Source of the DNA: Latrodectus hesperus | Lineage: Eukaryota > Arthropoda > Arachnida > Araneae > Theridiidae | Length of the DNA stretch: 64,000 bases | Reading direction: 5' to 3' | NCBI GenBank assembly: GCA_037975125.1 | Contig: CM075862.1 | Span: 77,667,960-77,731,959, forward strand | Part shown: positions 25,892 through 36,401 of the stretch, in pieces | How positions within the stretch are numbered: position 1 is the stretch's first letter | How the letters are laid out: each line of letters begins with the position of its first letter | The notes under the pieces: generated by a model | Seen by the model: only the letters and a program-made list of their open reading frames with translations | The model's database searches: none | Told to the model about the DNA's origin: nothing | Position numbers and translations under genes: made by a program

Positions 25892-26277
25892 ATCATAAGA
25901 AAGGATGTGGTAGCCTAGTGGTTAGGGCATCAGAATTTCGTCTGGAAGAGCGGGATTCAATTCCCAATGCCGCCAAAGGCCCATCGTGTACATGCGTGGA
26001 ATCGAAAGTCCTGTGGTCGGTCGTTGAACAGTTGCCATGGGTGTAATGGTCTGGAGAAAATTTCCTCCCCCTCCAGATGAATGTTAAAATTGAAGGTGTG
26101 GAGCTTTTGGTGGTGCCATCTATCGGAGGAGTTCAGAGCAAAGTAGTACTTTCACCTTTGTGGAGCTCTGGTTAAACGAAATACGTACCCTACTGACTTA
26201 AATTCACATAGCCAACAGCATAGCGAGCTTTGCTTGTCCAAGTGTCATAAATAACAGCAACAACATATCATAAAAAA
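25892..26277 (+). mobile_element. tRNA-headed SINE family C, full length with near-perfect TSD
   Basis: The duplication ATCATAARAAA flanks 25903-26266. Head: GATGTGGTAGCCTAGTGG (A box) and GATTCAATTCCC (B box). The body includes AAGTCCTGTGGTCGGTCGTT and GGTGGTGCCATCTATCGG. From AGAGCAAAG (about 26136) it has the tail shared with other families, ending CTTGTCCAAGTGTCATAA plus ACAACAACA. A second copy is at 30599-30983. Confidence 0.85.
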
Positions 26278-26359
26278 ATCACATGGATTTTATTTTTTTT
26301 TTTTGTGTGTGTATTTGCTTTACGTCATAATATTTAATTCTATAAGTAATTTCTTACGG

Positions 26360-26801
26360 TACACTCTAAAAAAAGCACTGTAATTTTACAGCAAAATGTG
26401 CTGGCGTTTTGGGCGCCAGTACAATATGCTGTAAATTTTACAGCATATTCGTAAAACTTTTACAGTTCTTTTTACTGTAATTTTTACAGCAGTTTTCACT
26501 GTAATTTTACAGCTTTTTTCCCTGTAATTTTTACAGCACTTTTAACTGTAATTTTTACAGCAATTTTAACTGTAATTTTTACAGCACTTTTTACTGTAAT
26601 TTTTACAGCACTTTTTACTGTAATTTTTACGGCACTTTTTATTGTTATTTTTACAGCACTTTTTATTGTTATATTACAGCACTTTTTATTGTTATTTTTA
26701 TAATACATTTTACTATGCATTTTGCTGCATATTCTACAAAACCTACTGCAATAGCTATTTACAGCTATCATCATGTTTTGTAAAGATAACAGTAGAGTAT
26801 A
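26360..26801. mobile_element. Probable MITE containing a palindromic 24-bp minisatellite
   Basis: Short terminal inverted repeats, TACACTCTA at 26360 and TAGAGTATA (reverse complement TATACTCTA) at 26793-26801, bracket an array of palindromic units. No transposase frame is present. Similar ACACTCTAAAAAA starts with internal hairpin arrays are known in non-autonomous transposons of other animals. No clear TSD is visible, so the boundaries are tentative. Confidence 0.45.
26380..26712. repeat. Palindromic minisatellite, 24-bp unit
   Basis: The unit is close to GCACTTTTTACTGTAATTTT plus TACA, repeated about eleven times with point variants. Each unit contains CTGTAA-nnn-TTACAG, a 6-bp inverted repeat that could form a small hairpin. 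Near the left end CTGGCG-TTTTGGG-CGCCAG is a related but different palindrome. The 24-bp period creates a spurious minus-strand open frame repeating SAVKITVK, which I do not treat as a gene. Confidence 0.9.
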
Positions 26802-27085
26802 AATCAATTTTGAAAACACATTAGCTAATTTCCTAATTATGGGCCAACTATTATTAAGCAATTTTTATATAATATACAAAGTACAAAAACATAACTAATG
26901 TTATATTGCAGAAGATGTAATTTTTCAGAACATTTTGAGATCAATAGTTTAACTTTCAATACCTGACGAGATTGTTTAACTTTCTTACCTCAAAATCTTG
27001 GATCAAATCGTAACTTAATTGAATAGTTAAGAAAGTTAAAAGTTTTATTACATATTTTTTTTAAAAAAATTAAGAGATAGCAGTT

Positions 27086-27345
<260 letters not shown>

Positions 27346-27479
27346 ACGTAGTTTATACCAGACACACTCATACTAATTTATATTTCATTTTATGTTTTAT
27401 AAAATAAAAATATACCTAAAATATTTAATGTTAAGTGAAATTATTAATTCTTTTATCCTAATATTCTCAATCAGAATAA

Positions 27480-28033
27480 TAATTTACGGTACTTTTCCGT
27501 TTCGCCGACGCAGGCGATAAAGTCGCCAAAATGATAGAGGGAATACCTCCCGCTGGTAACATTTTACTGCTACGTTTCCAAAACATGTGACGACCTTTTA
27601 CTATCAACGATTTAATTTCGACTCTTTTTTTGTATTTCATAATTTTATGCTATGTTGCTATATATAAAAATTTAATAATTTCATAAAATCTCTCTAGAAA
27701 AAATCAGATTTTATAAAATATATCTTAAAAAATAATAATCGTAACAAATTCACATACAAAAATATTAAAAAAAAAATAAAGATTTTGAAATATGCATCAT
27801 CTGATAATTGTAATCTAATATAATAAGTAAATAAATTGAGGCTCTAGCACCCATCATTCCACGCATAACGTGAACACGAGAAGAACAATTAAATAAATAA
27901 ATTTATAAATTTTTATGTAAAACAAAATTATTTAAAAAAATTTTATGTGTATACTGTGTGTTGTCGCCAATTGGCGACTTCATTTTCGCTTGGCGAGATT
28001 TGCGCCGGCGAAATGGAAAAGTACCTAATTTAC
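27480..28033. mobile_element. Non-autonomous DNA transposon with 8-bp TSD and ~25-bp TIRs
   Basis: TAATTTAC is duplicated at 27480-27487 and 28026-28033. The 538-bp element has TIRs GGTACTTTTCCGTTTCGCCG (left) and GGTACTTTTCCATTTCGCCG (right, reverse complement), continuing as RCGCA. Subterminal GTCGCC/GGCGAC motifs recur in inverted orientation. The interior is AT-rich with no transposase. The 8-bp TSD suggests a hAT or related superfamily. Confidence 0.88.
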
Positions 28034-28162
28034 AAGTAAGTAGTCTTGGTTTCGATTTCGCTTACTGTTGCAAAATAGACGGTAGAGGTTGTGTCTCTGT
28101 TCTTTGCATATATATTTGTGGATCAGTGTTTTTATTTGTGGATTTTTCTGTTTTCTGATACA

Positions 28163-28257
28163 GAGCTCCAGTGGCTCAGTAACTTCACGGCGCTTTCGTT
28201 AAGATCAGCAAAGTGAAGCATCATTTGCCTCGGGCAGTAATTGGGAGGGTGACCACG
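28163..28257 (+). mobile_element. Truncated 5S-rRNA-like SINE head (family D)
   Basis: GAGCTCCAGTGGCTCAGTAA through GGGAGGGTGACCACG matches the head of the full copy at 34700-35040 (there on the minus strand). It is cut off at 28257 by the inverted block 28262-28686. Confidence 0.75.
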
Positions 28258-28261
28258 CCAT

Positions 28262-28390
28262 GTGAAAGGTAAAGGATAAGCAGGATTGCGGAGTAAAGAC
28301 AATAAAAACATAATACAGTGGGATAAATGTAACATACAAGGAGAAGAGAATACAGGTGAAAGTCTTGATTAGATAAGAGCAGTAGATGTT
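28262..28390 (-). repeat. Copy of LINE 3'-flank attached to a chimeric SINE
   Basis: Its reverse complement matches 34286-34411, the sequence immediately after the chimeric SINE at 33983-34285, including CTGCTCTTATCTAATCAAGA and TTTACTCCGCAATCCTGCTT. The match stops near 28262. See the finding on shared 3' flanks. Confidence 0.85.
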
Positions 28391-28686
28391 GTTATTAATG
28401 ATTGGACCAGCCAAGCTCGCCTTGGCTATGCGAATATAAGTCAATTGGGAGAGTCTTTCGTTTTCAATCAGAGCAACATGAAGGTGAAAGTACGACTTTG
28501 CTCTACACACATGCCATAGGTACCCGTTTATAGGGTAGGCAACCCTTCACACCTCATTCATACAAGGAAAGGACAAAGACAAGATAGATAGAGAGAGAAA
28601 GTACATCCATGCCCGAACCGGGTTTCGAACCCAGGACCTCCTTATCCGTAGTCAGGCACGCTGACCACTAGACAAGTTGGATCGGC
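28391..28686 (-). mobile_element. Chimeric SINE: family A head and body joined to the family C tail
   Basis: Read on the minus strand: head GCCGATCCAACTTGTCTAGT, B box GGTTCGAAACCC, body CCTATAAACGGGTACCTATG, then GGCATGTGTGT joined to AGAGCAAAGTCGTACTTTCA and the tail ending AATCATTAATAAC. Ordinary family A copies instead continue CTGAGGAAGTCGGACTCC at that point. The same chimera occurs at 33983-34285. Confidence 0.85.
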
Positions 28687-29988
28687 ACGAACATAGTTAA
28701 CCGATCACCCACTGTAAATCTTAAAAAAATTAGGAACACTAATCAAAAAAGGTGTTGAAAGCTCCAACATTAAAAAAAATTGGGAAAAAGCTAATTTTTT
28801 GAAAAAAAATGCTTAAACTTTTCTCTCAATCTACAAATAGTATAGATTGTCTAAAAATATTAACAACTAAAAGACATTTTTTTTTACAAAATCTATCTTA
28901 TGCATGATAAAACAGAGAAAACATTTTTAGGTCAGAAAACACTAAAAATTTATATTGTTTCATCATAAATGTATATATTACTCTCTTAATTTTGGCCAAA
29001 GATCTTTATTTATCTAGATCCGGATTCCGATAAAAGTACAAAATATTTTAGGTAAACAAAAAATATATAGGCTATTAAATTTTATTTATTTATAATTATT
29101 ATTTACTATAATTAATTCTGTTAGTTTTAAGCATATATCACAAAAATATGTGCAGCTTAAAAAAATCTCCTATATGTAAAATTTTTTATTCGTTTTAAAA
29201 GTCTTAAAACTTTTTTTTTCAAGCTGAACAGTGAAGCCTACAGTTCAATAGTTCTTGAGTTCGATTCTCTTTAGGCAAACTATGTTTTTCAATCTATAAA
29301 ATTTTAAGCTTGTGTGATTAGTTAATACAAATGCACATATTTAATAACAAACTATAGACATAATTTGACAAATCTTCATAGTTGTTTAAAATAATTTTAT
29401 CTAAAACATGCCAAACTTATATATTAAAAAAGATTGTTAATTTTTTGTTAAAAAAATTGTCAATGTGTGATTGTTGACAATTTTTACCTTCGATTTTCCA
29501 ACTATTGGCGAGTAAATATTTCAAAGAAACAGTTTAAATATTATAAATAATAACTATTCAAAAGAAAAATTCAAGTTAAGTTTATAGTTGTTTTCAGACA
29601 TATTTGTAATAACAGCTGTTTCAAATAAATTATTAGATTTCAATCAAGGTTTATAGGTGATCATTTTTAATGTCACCTTAATATTGAAAATTTATGGCAT
29701 ATTTTAAATCTAAAATAAGCTGCTGCATACTGGATTCTGACAATGGCGTGTTATTCTTTTAATGGTTATCACTAAAGAATGCTTTAATACAGACGCTTGT
29801 TTTTATTTTAAATCTTGCTGCATCTAAATTTAAAGAAAATTAAATTCTAGAATTTAAAAAAAATGATGTCAGACTTTAAAATGTTATGCGTACGTGAATT
29901 AACTTTTCAGCATTTTTAAAGATATTATGGAACAAAGAATATTTTCCTCTTAATGACAGCTTATATTAAGTAAATTAAGGAGTGCATT
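28687..29988. other. AT-rich stretch without genes
   Basis: Only a weak tRNA-like relic near 29225-29280 (GAGTTCGATTCTC) was seen. It may be an old SINE head. Confidence 0.4.
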
Positions 29989-30272
29989 GCCGCCCAACTT
30001 GTCTAGTGGTCAGCATGTCAAACTGCGTGATAGGGAGGTCCTGGGTTCGAATCCCGGTTTGGGCATGTATGTATTTTCTCTCCCTATCTATCCAGTCTTT
30101 TGTCCTTTCCATGTATGAATGAGGTGTGAATGGTTGCCTACCCTATAAACGGGTTCCTATGGCATGTGTGTACTGAAGAAGTCTGACTCCACAACAAAAT
30201 AGGGTTCAGTTGGAAAAGTGGAGCAGCGCACCCCATGTTGCCAGCCTAGCTGTCACACGACAACAACAACAA
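29989..30272 (+). mobile_element. tRNA-headed SINE family A
   Basis: Near-complete copy: A box CTAGTGGTCAGC, B box GGGTTCGAATCCC, body TGCCTACCCTATAAACGGGT, tail GTTCAGTTGGAAAAGTGG to GTCACACGACAACAACAAC. No TSD is evident; the 80 bp after it match the 3' flank of another copy at 40701-40979. Confidence 0.9.
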
Positions 30273-30352
30273 AGATAACAAATAATTAGCAATGAAATGA
30301 TATGATAATAGTCTATTTATAGTAAGGTATGTACATGGCATAAATTTCACGC
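30273..30352 (+). repeat. SINE 3' flank shared with 40980-41058
   Basis: About 80 bp beginning AGATAACAARTAATTA and ending GTACATGGCATAAATTTCA are almost identical at both loci, immediately after the same SINE. Upstream flanks differ. Confidence 0.85.
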
Positions 30353-30598
30353 AGCCGCAGTAATAAATCGAAAGAATAAAAAAGAAATTCTGTTTGCAGT
30401 GCCAAACTTAAAATAACAGTGAAGAAGGTCAACAAATTTGCAATGAAAAATGATTAGTTTTTATCACATAAAGCACCTTTAGAAGGTGAAATTTATTTGG
30501 TTCAAATTATAGCCAAAACACAGATTCACAGAAACACTTAGAATGCTTCAAGTAAATAATGAGGTGAAATAATATTTTTCACTTGTCTTTACTATAGG

Positions 30599-30983
30599 GC
30601 CGTGGTAGTCTAGTGGTTAGGGTATCGGTCTTCCACCCGGAAGGGTGGGATTCGATTCCCAATCCCGCCAAAGACCCACCGAGTACATGCGATGTACGTG
30701 CTCGTTAAATCTGTGAAATTGAAAGTCCTGTGGTCGGTCGTTGAGCAGTTACCATAGAGCGCAATGGTCTGGAGAAATATTCCTACCCTTCAGATCAATG
30801 TCAAAATTGAAGGAGTGGATTCTCTGGTGTTGCCATCTATCGGAAGATTTTAAGAGCAAAAGTCATACTTTCACCTTCATGGTGCTCTGATTAAACGAAA
30901 GACGATCCCTATTAACTTAAATTCGCATAGCCAAGGCATAGCGAGCTTGGCTTGTCCAAGTGTCATTTGTAACAACAACAACA
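30599..30983 (+). mobile_element. tRNA-headed SINE family C
   Basis: Head GGCCGTGGTAGTCTAGTGG with B box GATTCGATTCCC, body AAGTCCTGTGGTCGGTCG and GTTGCCATCTATCGG. The shared tail starts near AGAGCAAAAG and ends GGCTTGTCCAAGTGTC plus AACAACAAC. It abuts the LINE fragment that follows; only a weak CTATA duplication could be a TSD. Confidence 0.85.
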
Positions 30984-31127
30984 TTCTATATCCATTAAGC
31001 TGCTTGAACACTTTTGATGAAAAATTCAATTGGTCCCAACATATAAAAATGCAAGGCGCCAAAGTTTCCTTTATCCACCAACAGCTTCTTAGGCTCGAGG
31101 GAACAACCTGGGGCTTCTCACAGAAGC

Positions 31128-32628
31128 TTTTTTTTCCTACGTCAGGAATTGGCCGCATCAGCTATTTTCCTTCTAGCAGCCCAATACAAAGTAGCCTTCA
31201 TATAATAGATGTCAAGCATAAGAGAATTAACGTTGTCCAGTGATGGGCAAGCGGTCAAATGACTAAAATTCATTATCTTTCCTGTAAAATACAGGGGGCA
31301 GTCAGGGGAGTTAAAAAGGATAATACGACAAAGATGATCTCGAAGCTAGTCATGTCCACTCTGAATTCTAAAATTTGCATTAAAAATTTGTCGTGGGAGG
31401 TCCATAGGAATAAGAGTGTGTATCAGTTTAGACCACACTTTTTCTGTAGCCTCTGCTTTCTGACATTTTTTTACATAGAAGGCATGTGTTGTTTTGATAA
31501 TTTCGGATGAAATTCGGTTGTATGAGAGAGACAAAGCGGGCTGTGGGAGCAAGCATCCCTGTTTTGCCAGTCGATCCACTCTCTCATTGCCAGGTATATT
31601 GCAATGGCTGGGAATCCACTGAAAGAAAAGAATCCATCCATCATTAATAAGTTTGTCTATTTGTATTTTTGTTTGTTCTTCACGTTTTGATTGACAAGCC
31701 TGAAAGGAGCAGAGTGAGAGGATGGCTGCCTGCGAGTCGACAAGGAAGACTGCATAATTGAGAGAAGTATTACAGGTCAAAAGTAGGAAAGTAGCCTGCT
31801 TAATTGCCTCGATCTCAGCCTCGAAATTTGTGGCATTCCTTCCAACAGGGCATGACCCTCAAATAAATTTTCACAGTACCAACGTGCACCAGAGGTACAG
31901 TCCTCCTGGGAGGAGCCATCAGTATATATATGAAGCCATTTATTTTTTGGAAATCTATTCGCAATAGCTTCAAGAGCATTGGCTCGCAGAGATTTAGTGA
32001 TAGAGTCATTTCTTCTTTGTAGGGGGTCAATAGAGAGATTTATAGTTGGGATTCTAAAATTTGGTGGGAATCTCTCACCAAAGCAAAAAGGTTGGCAAGG
32101 AAGATGACTTAGGTCGTATTTAGTCATAAGGTCTTCTTCTCTCTTGAAGAAAGATTGATGAGTTTTTAGCCTATTTTCTGCTGGAGTAAGGTTTTGCCAG
32201 TGCTGGACAGGAAGTCTTCTACACTTTTCAAATTGTTTTAGTAGCTGCCTTTCTCTACGAACCCCCAGAGGTTCAAGACCAGTTTGAATCTCTAATGCAG
32301 TAATGGGTGTAGAGCAAGCAGCAGAAGTAATAAGTCTCAGGGCTTAATTTTGGACTTTTGTCAACTCTATCACAACAACTTGCAGAGGCAGGGGCCAGTA
32401 GGCACCGCCATAATCTAAAATTGATCTAACATAGGTTTTATAGACAGTGGTCAGGACTTCTGGTGATGAACCCCAAGTAACACCCGATAATCGCTTAAGG
32501 AGACCAAGTCTAGACTCACCTTTCCTTGCAGTCTCCTCTGCATGTTTTCTCCATAGTAATTTCTTATCAAAGTGAATGCCAAGATCTCGGAAAAGATCCC
32601 GATCACCACATTTGATGGATATTTGGCA
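31128..32628 (-). mobile_element. 5'-truncated LINE inserted in the plus-strand LINE (6-bp TSD, poly-A tail)
   Basis: A 1.5-kb minus-strand insert is bounded by AGAAGC at 31122-31127 and 32629-32634. Its 3' end is the poly(A) at 31128-31135 (T run on the plus strand). It encodes, in several frames, an ORF2 thumb (DLGIHFDKKLLWRKHAEE), RNase H (LHIYTDGSSQ; VDSQAAILSL; PGNERVDRLAKQG) and a C-terminal Cys/His motif (DHLCRI...CPLYF...HLTACPSL). Its sequence differs from the host LINE, so it is a different family. Confidence 0.9.
31145..32628 (-). pseudogene. ORF2 C-terminal part of the inserted minus-strand LINE
   Basis: The order thumb, RNase H, C-terminal zinc-like motif and stop near 31145 is complete for the 3' half of a jockey/I-type ORF2. 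A TAA near 32343 and at least two frameshifts interrupt it. The tail just after the stop becomes poly(A), so the 3' untranslated region is very short. Confidence 0.8.
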
Positions 32629-33760
32629 AGAAGCAAAGAGTTATCCTGTACAAAACAGTTGAAGAACGTATTATCGCACATGGAGCTCAGATCTGAGGTA
32701 GGAACCTCCGCGTTAAAAACCAACTTCTCCACAACAAGATTCAAAGGAAATTCCTGCTAAACATAACTGGAGCATTTAACAACACAGCCACAGCTGCTCC
32801 ACAAGCTATTGCTGGGATACTGCCATTACATCTCTTTATCAAAATGGAGACAAATATTAAGTACAGCCTGAAGAACACCACCAACGTTCAAATAGAGGAA
32901 AGAGTCACCAAATTGTCCATCCATCCAGGTAATTTTAATGTAGATAACTGCATATGCCTCAACCATTCAATAAACTCTAATGAAGACCAAGATTCCTTCA
33001 AAACTTTTACGGATGGGTCTAAACTGGAGGAAAGAGTAGGAGCGGCATTTGTTGCAATATATCACAACTCTCAAATCCACTCTGAGAAATTCATGCTTAG
33101 TGAATATAACACCGTATTCCAAGCTGAGCTCTATGCAATACAGCAGGCAACAAAATAGGCAATGCAAATTAACCGCCCCTTCTGGTCTGACAGCCAAAGT
33201 GGGCTTAAGGCAATTGGTAACCCAACTACCACTAGTCTCTTGGCAAGGAACATCTAAGCTGACCTAAACATAGCCACTTCAATCACCTTTGGCTGGATAA
33301 AAAGCCCATGGTGGAATTTCAGGAGAATGAACTAGCGGACTCCCTAGCCAAGGAGGCTACTACATTGAATGATGAGTCCCATCCCCACGCTCCTACCTCA
33401 AAAAGAAGGTGAAATTTGAGATTCACCAAGAGTGGCAAACACTATGGGATCAGGCCACAACGGGACGCCTAGTCTATAAAATTATTCCAAAGGTGAAGCG
33501 CTACACTCCTTGTTCGCCACGCCAAAATACTCTCTTCGTCAATGAACACGGGCCCTTTCCCAACTATCTCCACCGGATTGGAGACCTCTCAAGTGACAAC
33601 TGTGCTTGAGGAGACACTAGAAGCCCGTACCACTACGCCACCACCTGCCCACTTACTAGCTCGTGGCACTTTAACAGACCAAGTGAATATCTCAGTCTAG
33701 AATGGACTCGGAACATCGTTAGCAACCACATCAAAGCTAATCGCCCTCATTTTATTCCTT
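32629..33760 (+). pseudogene. Thumb and RNase H part of the plus-strand LINE ORF2
   Basis: RNase H degrades the RNA strand of the RNA-DNA hybrid made during retrotransposition. TDGS (Asp), AELYAI (Glu) and SDSQ (Asp) are visible at about 33010-33200, then the frame breaks (stop after QQATK; frameshifts afterwards). C-terminal debris includes a His/Cys-rich stretch near 33620-33670. Confidence 0.8.
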
Positions 33761-33970
33761 CTCAATCATGGAGACTTAATCATACCAAACGAGAACGGAG
33801 ATGATGATGACGATAGCCAAGGGGACCTGTTTGATTCGGATACGCAGTATTAGGAGCCCCTCTCCCTCAACACTTATCTCTCCAGTGCTCAACCTCATTC
33901 GTACTGTTCTCATGACTACTAGGACTGTATCACTTGCACATACTCTCATAGCTTATTTTCCCACTTACAG

Positions 33971-34297
33971 AACATCTACTGCGCCACCCAACTTGTCTAG
34001 TGGTCAGCATGCCTGACTGCGGATAAGGAGGTTCTGGGTTCGAATCCCAGTTCGGGCATGGATGTACTTTCTTTCTCTGTCTATCCTATCTTTGTCCTTT
34101 CCTTGTATGAATGAGGTGTGAATGGTTGCCTACCCTATAAACGGGCACCTATGGCATGTGTGTAGAGCAAATTCGTACTTTCACCTTCATGGTGCTCTGA
34201 TTAAAAACGAAAGACGCTCCCAATTGACTTAAATTCGCATAGCCAAGGCATGGCGAGCTTGGCTTGTCCAAGTGTCATTAATAACAACATCTACTGC
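33971..34297 (+). mobile_element. Chimeric SINE (family A head, family C tail) with 12-bp TSD
   Basis: AACATCTACTGC flanks 33983-34285. Family A head and body (GTTCGAATCCCAG, CCTATAAACGGGCACCTATG, GGCATGTGTGT) join AGAGCAAATTCGTACTTTCA and the C tail (GCGAGCTTGGCTTGTCCAAG, TGTCATTAATAAC). The exact TSD shows that the chimera itself was mobilised as a unit rather than formed in place. Confidence 0.92.
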
Positions 34298-34685
34298 TCT
34301 TATCTAATCAAGACTTTCACCTGTATTCTCTTTTCCTTGTATGTTACTTTTATCCCACTGTATTATGTTTTTATTGTCTTTACTCCGCAATCCTGCTTAC
34401 CCTTTTTCTACTTGTACTCAATAATATTGTTTTCTAAATTGCGCAACACATACGCAACTGTCTCCCCCATTCTTACACCCTGTCCTCCTATTGTTTCTTC
34501 TTTCCAGCAACTCCTACCCAAACTGTTAGAACCCTTCATGGGTTAGGCACAGGGGACCTTGCTGGTGTAAACAACATCATTACTATTGCATGAAAAAAAG
34601 TTAAAAAAGCAACAAAATTTAATGCATGTAAATTCATGTCATGTAAATAAAAAAAATTTCTTTTGATTTATTTACAAAATTTTTT

Positions 34686-35054
34686 ATTCACAAGTAATGT
34701 TGTTGTTGCTTATGACACTTGGACAAGCCAAGCTCGCTATGCCTTTGGAAGTGTGAATTAAGTCAAGAGAGAGCGTCTTTCATTTGGATCAGAGCACAAC
34801 GAGGGTGAAAGTACGACTTTGCTCTTTTTAAGGCGGGGCGTAATTTTGAGCCACGGTCAGGTGACGAGGACTTTGGACGTCATACATTAACGTGGACACG
34901 TCCCCAACCCACGGAGCTCCAACAACCCAGTGAAGGAGAGTACACCGTGGTCACCCTCCCAACCACTGCCCGCGGCAAATGATGCTTCACTTTGCTGAGC
35001 TTACGGGAAGCGGCGTGAAGCTACTGAGCCATTGGAGCTCATTCACAAGTAATG
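34686..35054 (-). mobile_element. SINE family D: 5S-rRNA-like head with family C tail, 14-bp TSD
   Basis: ATTCACAAGTAATG is duplicated at 34686-34699 and 35041-35054. On the minus strand the element (34700-35040) starts GAGCTCCAATGGCTCAGTAG. It contains GTAAGCTCAGCAAAGTGAAG and TTGGGAGGGTGACCACGG, which resemble the A box (AAGCTAAGCAGGGT) and the intermediate element/C box (TGGATGGGAGACCGCCTGGG) of 5S rRNA genes in order. After a unique body it joins AGAGCAAAGTCGTACTTTCA and the shared tail ending GTCCAAGTGTCATAAGC plus AACAACAACA. The TSD is certain; the 5S origin is an inference. Confidence 0.8.
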
Positions 35055-36390
35055 ATTATAATAATAAATTACATAAAAATATATTCATTATTTAGAATTT
35101 TAAATCAGTCTTTCAGAATCAAGATCACTATTTTACCATTTTAAAAATATATTCATGATATTTTCATAAAAAAAAAGTGTCATACTGTACTTACGCTCCA
35201 GTCATTACTATTTTACTGTTTCTTAAAGCAATTTTAGTTGGGTGCTCCAAATTTTCTTGTTTAGCATGTGGTCTGAAAACAATATGCTTCCATAACTTAA
35301 TAAAAGATATTCTAATTTCCTTCATTATTAGATACCATGTTTCTCTAACATAAAATCAATACAACAAATTAGGAGCTGAGTTTAACTCATCACTGATACT
35401 TATCATTGTTAGAAACAATTTTGCAGCTTGAAAAATGCTTTCAATATGAACAATAAAAGAGAGAAAAATACTAGACTTTTTTTAGTTTTACTTTGGTTGT
35501 AAAATTGATTTTTATGTTTCATAAATGTGTAGAATTATTTTCAGTCAAACAGAAAAGTTGTGCCACAAACTCATTTATATATACAAAGTCACATAGTTTT
35601 GTGTTTGTTTTCATGCACTTCTATTAAAAAAAATTCAGAATAAAAGTTTAATATTTATCCCATACTTAACTTTTCTTTTTAAAATTTTATGTTATCTTTT
35701 GATTATTTATATCGGGTACACAAAATAATTTATGTCTATGTTCGTAAATATTTTTACGCATTTATATCCAAAAACCTTGTTTTAACTAATATGTATCTTA
35801 ATTATCTTGGACAGAATTGTTTTGATAAACTACGCGAATTTTAAAGGTGAATAAAAGGTAAGCAAAAAAATTAAATAGATTTCATATTATTTTGGTATGA
35901 TCAGTTGTAGGTTACATCTAGAATTTGTAAACAGTGTTATTGTATTATACCATATTTAAATGAATAAAAAATTTTACACAATTTCTGACATTAAAATAAT
36001 AAAATATTGTACCTTTAATAGCTTCATGTTTATACAATAAGCACGTTAAAATATATTTCACAAAGTATGAGTTTTTTTTTTTTTTTAATTTTCATATAAT
36101 GGACTCGGAGGATTACACAAATGCAGAATAATACCAACATCATTCAAGTATTCAGTTTAAAGTAAACAATGATAAATGAGATGCACATTTGTGATATTTT
36201 ATTTATATTTTTTCCTACCTACGCATGATATTTTATGAACTCAAAAAGATCTGATTAACAATATGCAAAACATATTAGTGAAAGAAACTTATTCAGCATA
36301 TAATATAATAGGATTCAAAATTGTTTTGTATAAATTTCTAAATTCTTAATAACCACTGTAGCATGTCACTCTTAGCAAAGATATTTATCT
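35055..36390. other. AT-rich stretch without genes
   Basis: No open frame of note, repeat or element was recognised. Confidence 0.5.
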
Positions 36391-36401
36391 GAACTTTTTT
36401 T

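Larger units (their letters stand above)
30984..34610 (+). mobile_element. Jockey-like LINE remnant, split by two later insertions
   Basis: Plus-strand pieces are 30984-31127 (reverse-transcriptase thumb, FDEKFNWSQHIKMQG and LLRLEGTTWGFSQK), 32629-33982 (thumb end, RNase H and C-terminal region) and 34286 to about 34610 (3' untranslated region with a CATGAAAAAAAG end). RNase H motifs include FKTFTDGSKLEE, FQAELYAIQQA and FWSDSQSGLKA. The reading frame continues exactly across the minus-strand LINE once one TSD copy is removed. Stops and frameshifts make it inactive. The 5' part, including the endonuclease, is absent. Confidence 0.85.

Noticed and set aside
26496..26861. 121-codon minus-strand frame repeating SAVKITVK
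   Set aside because: Produced by the 24-bp minisatellite, whose period is a multiple of three.
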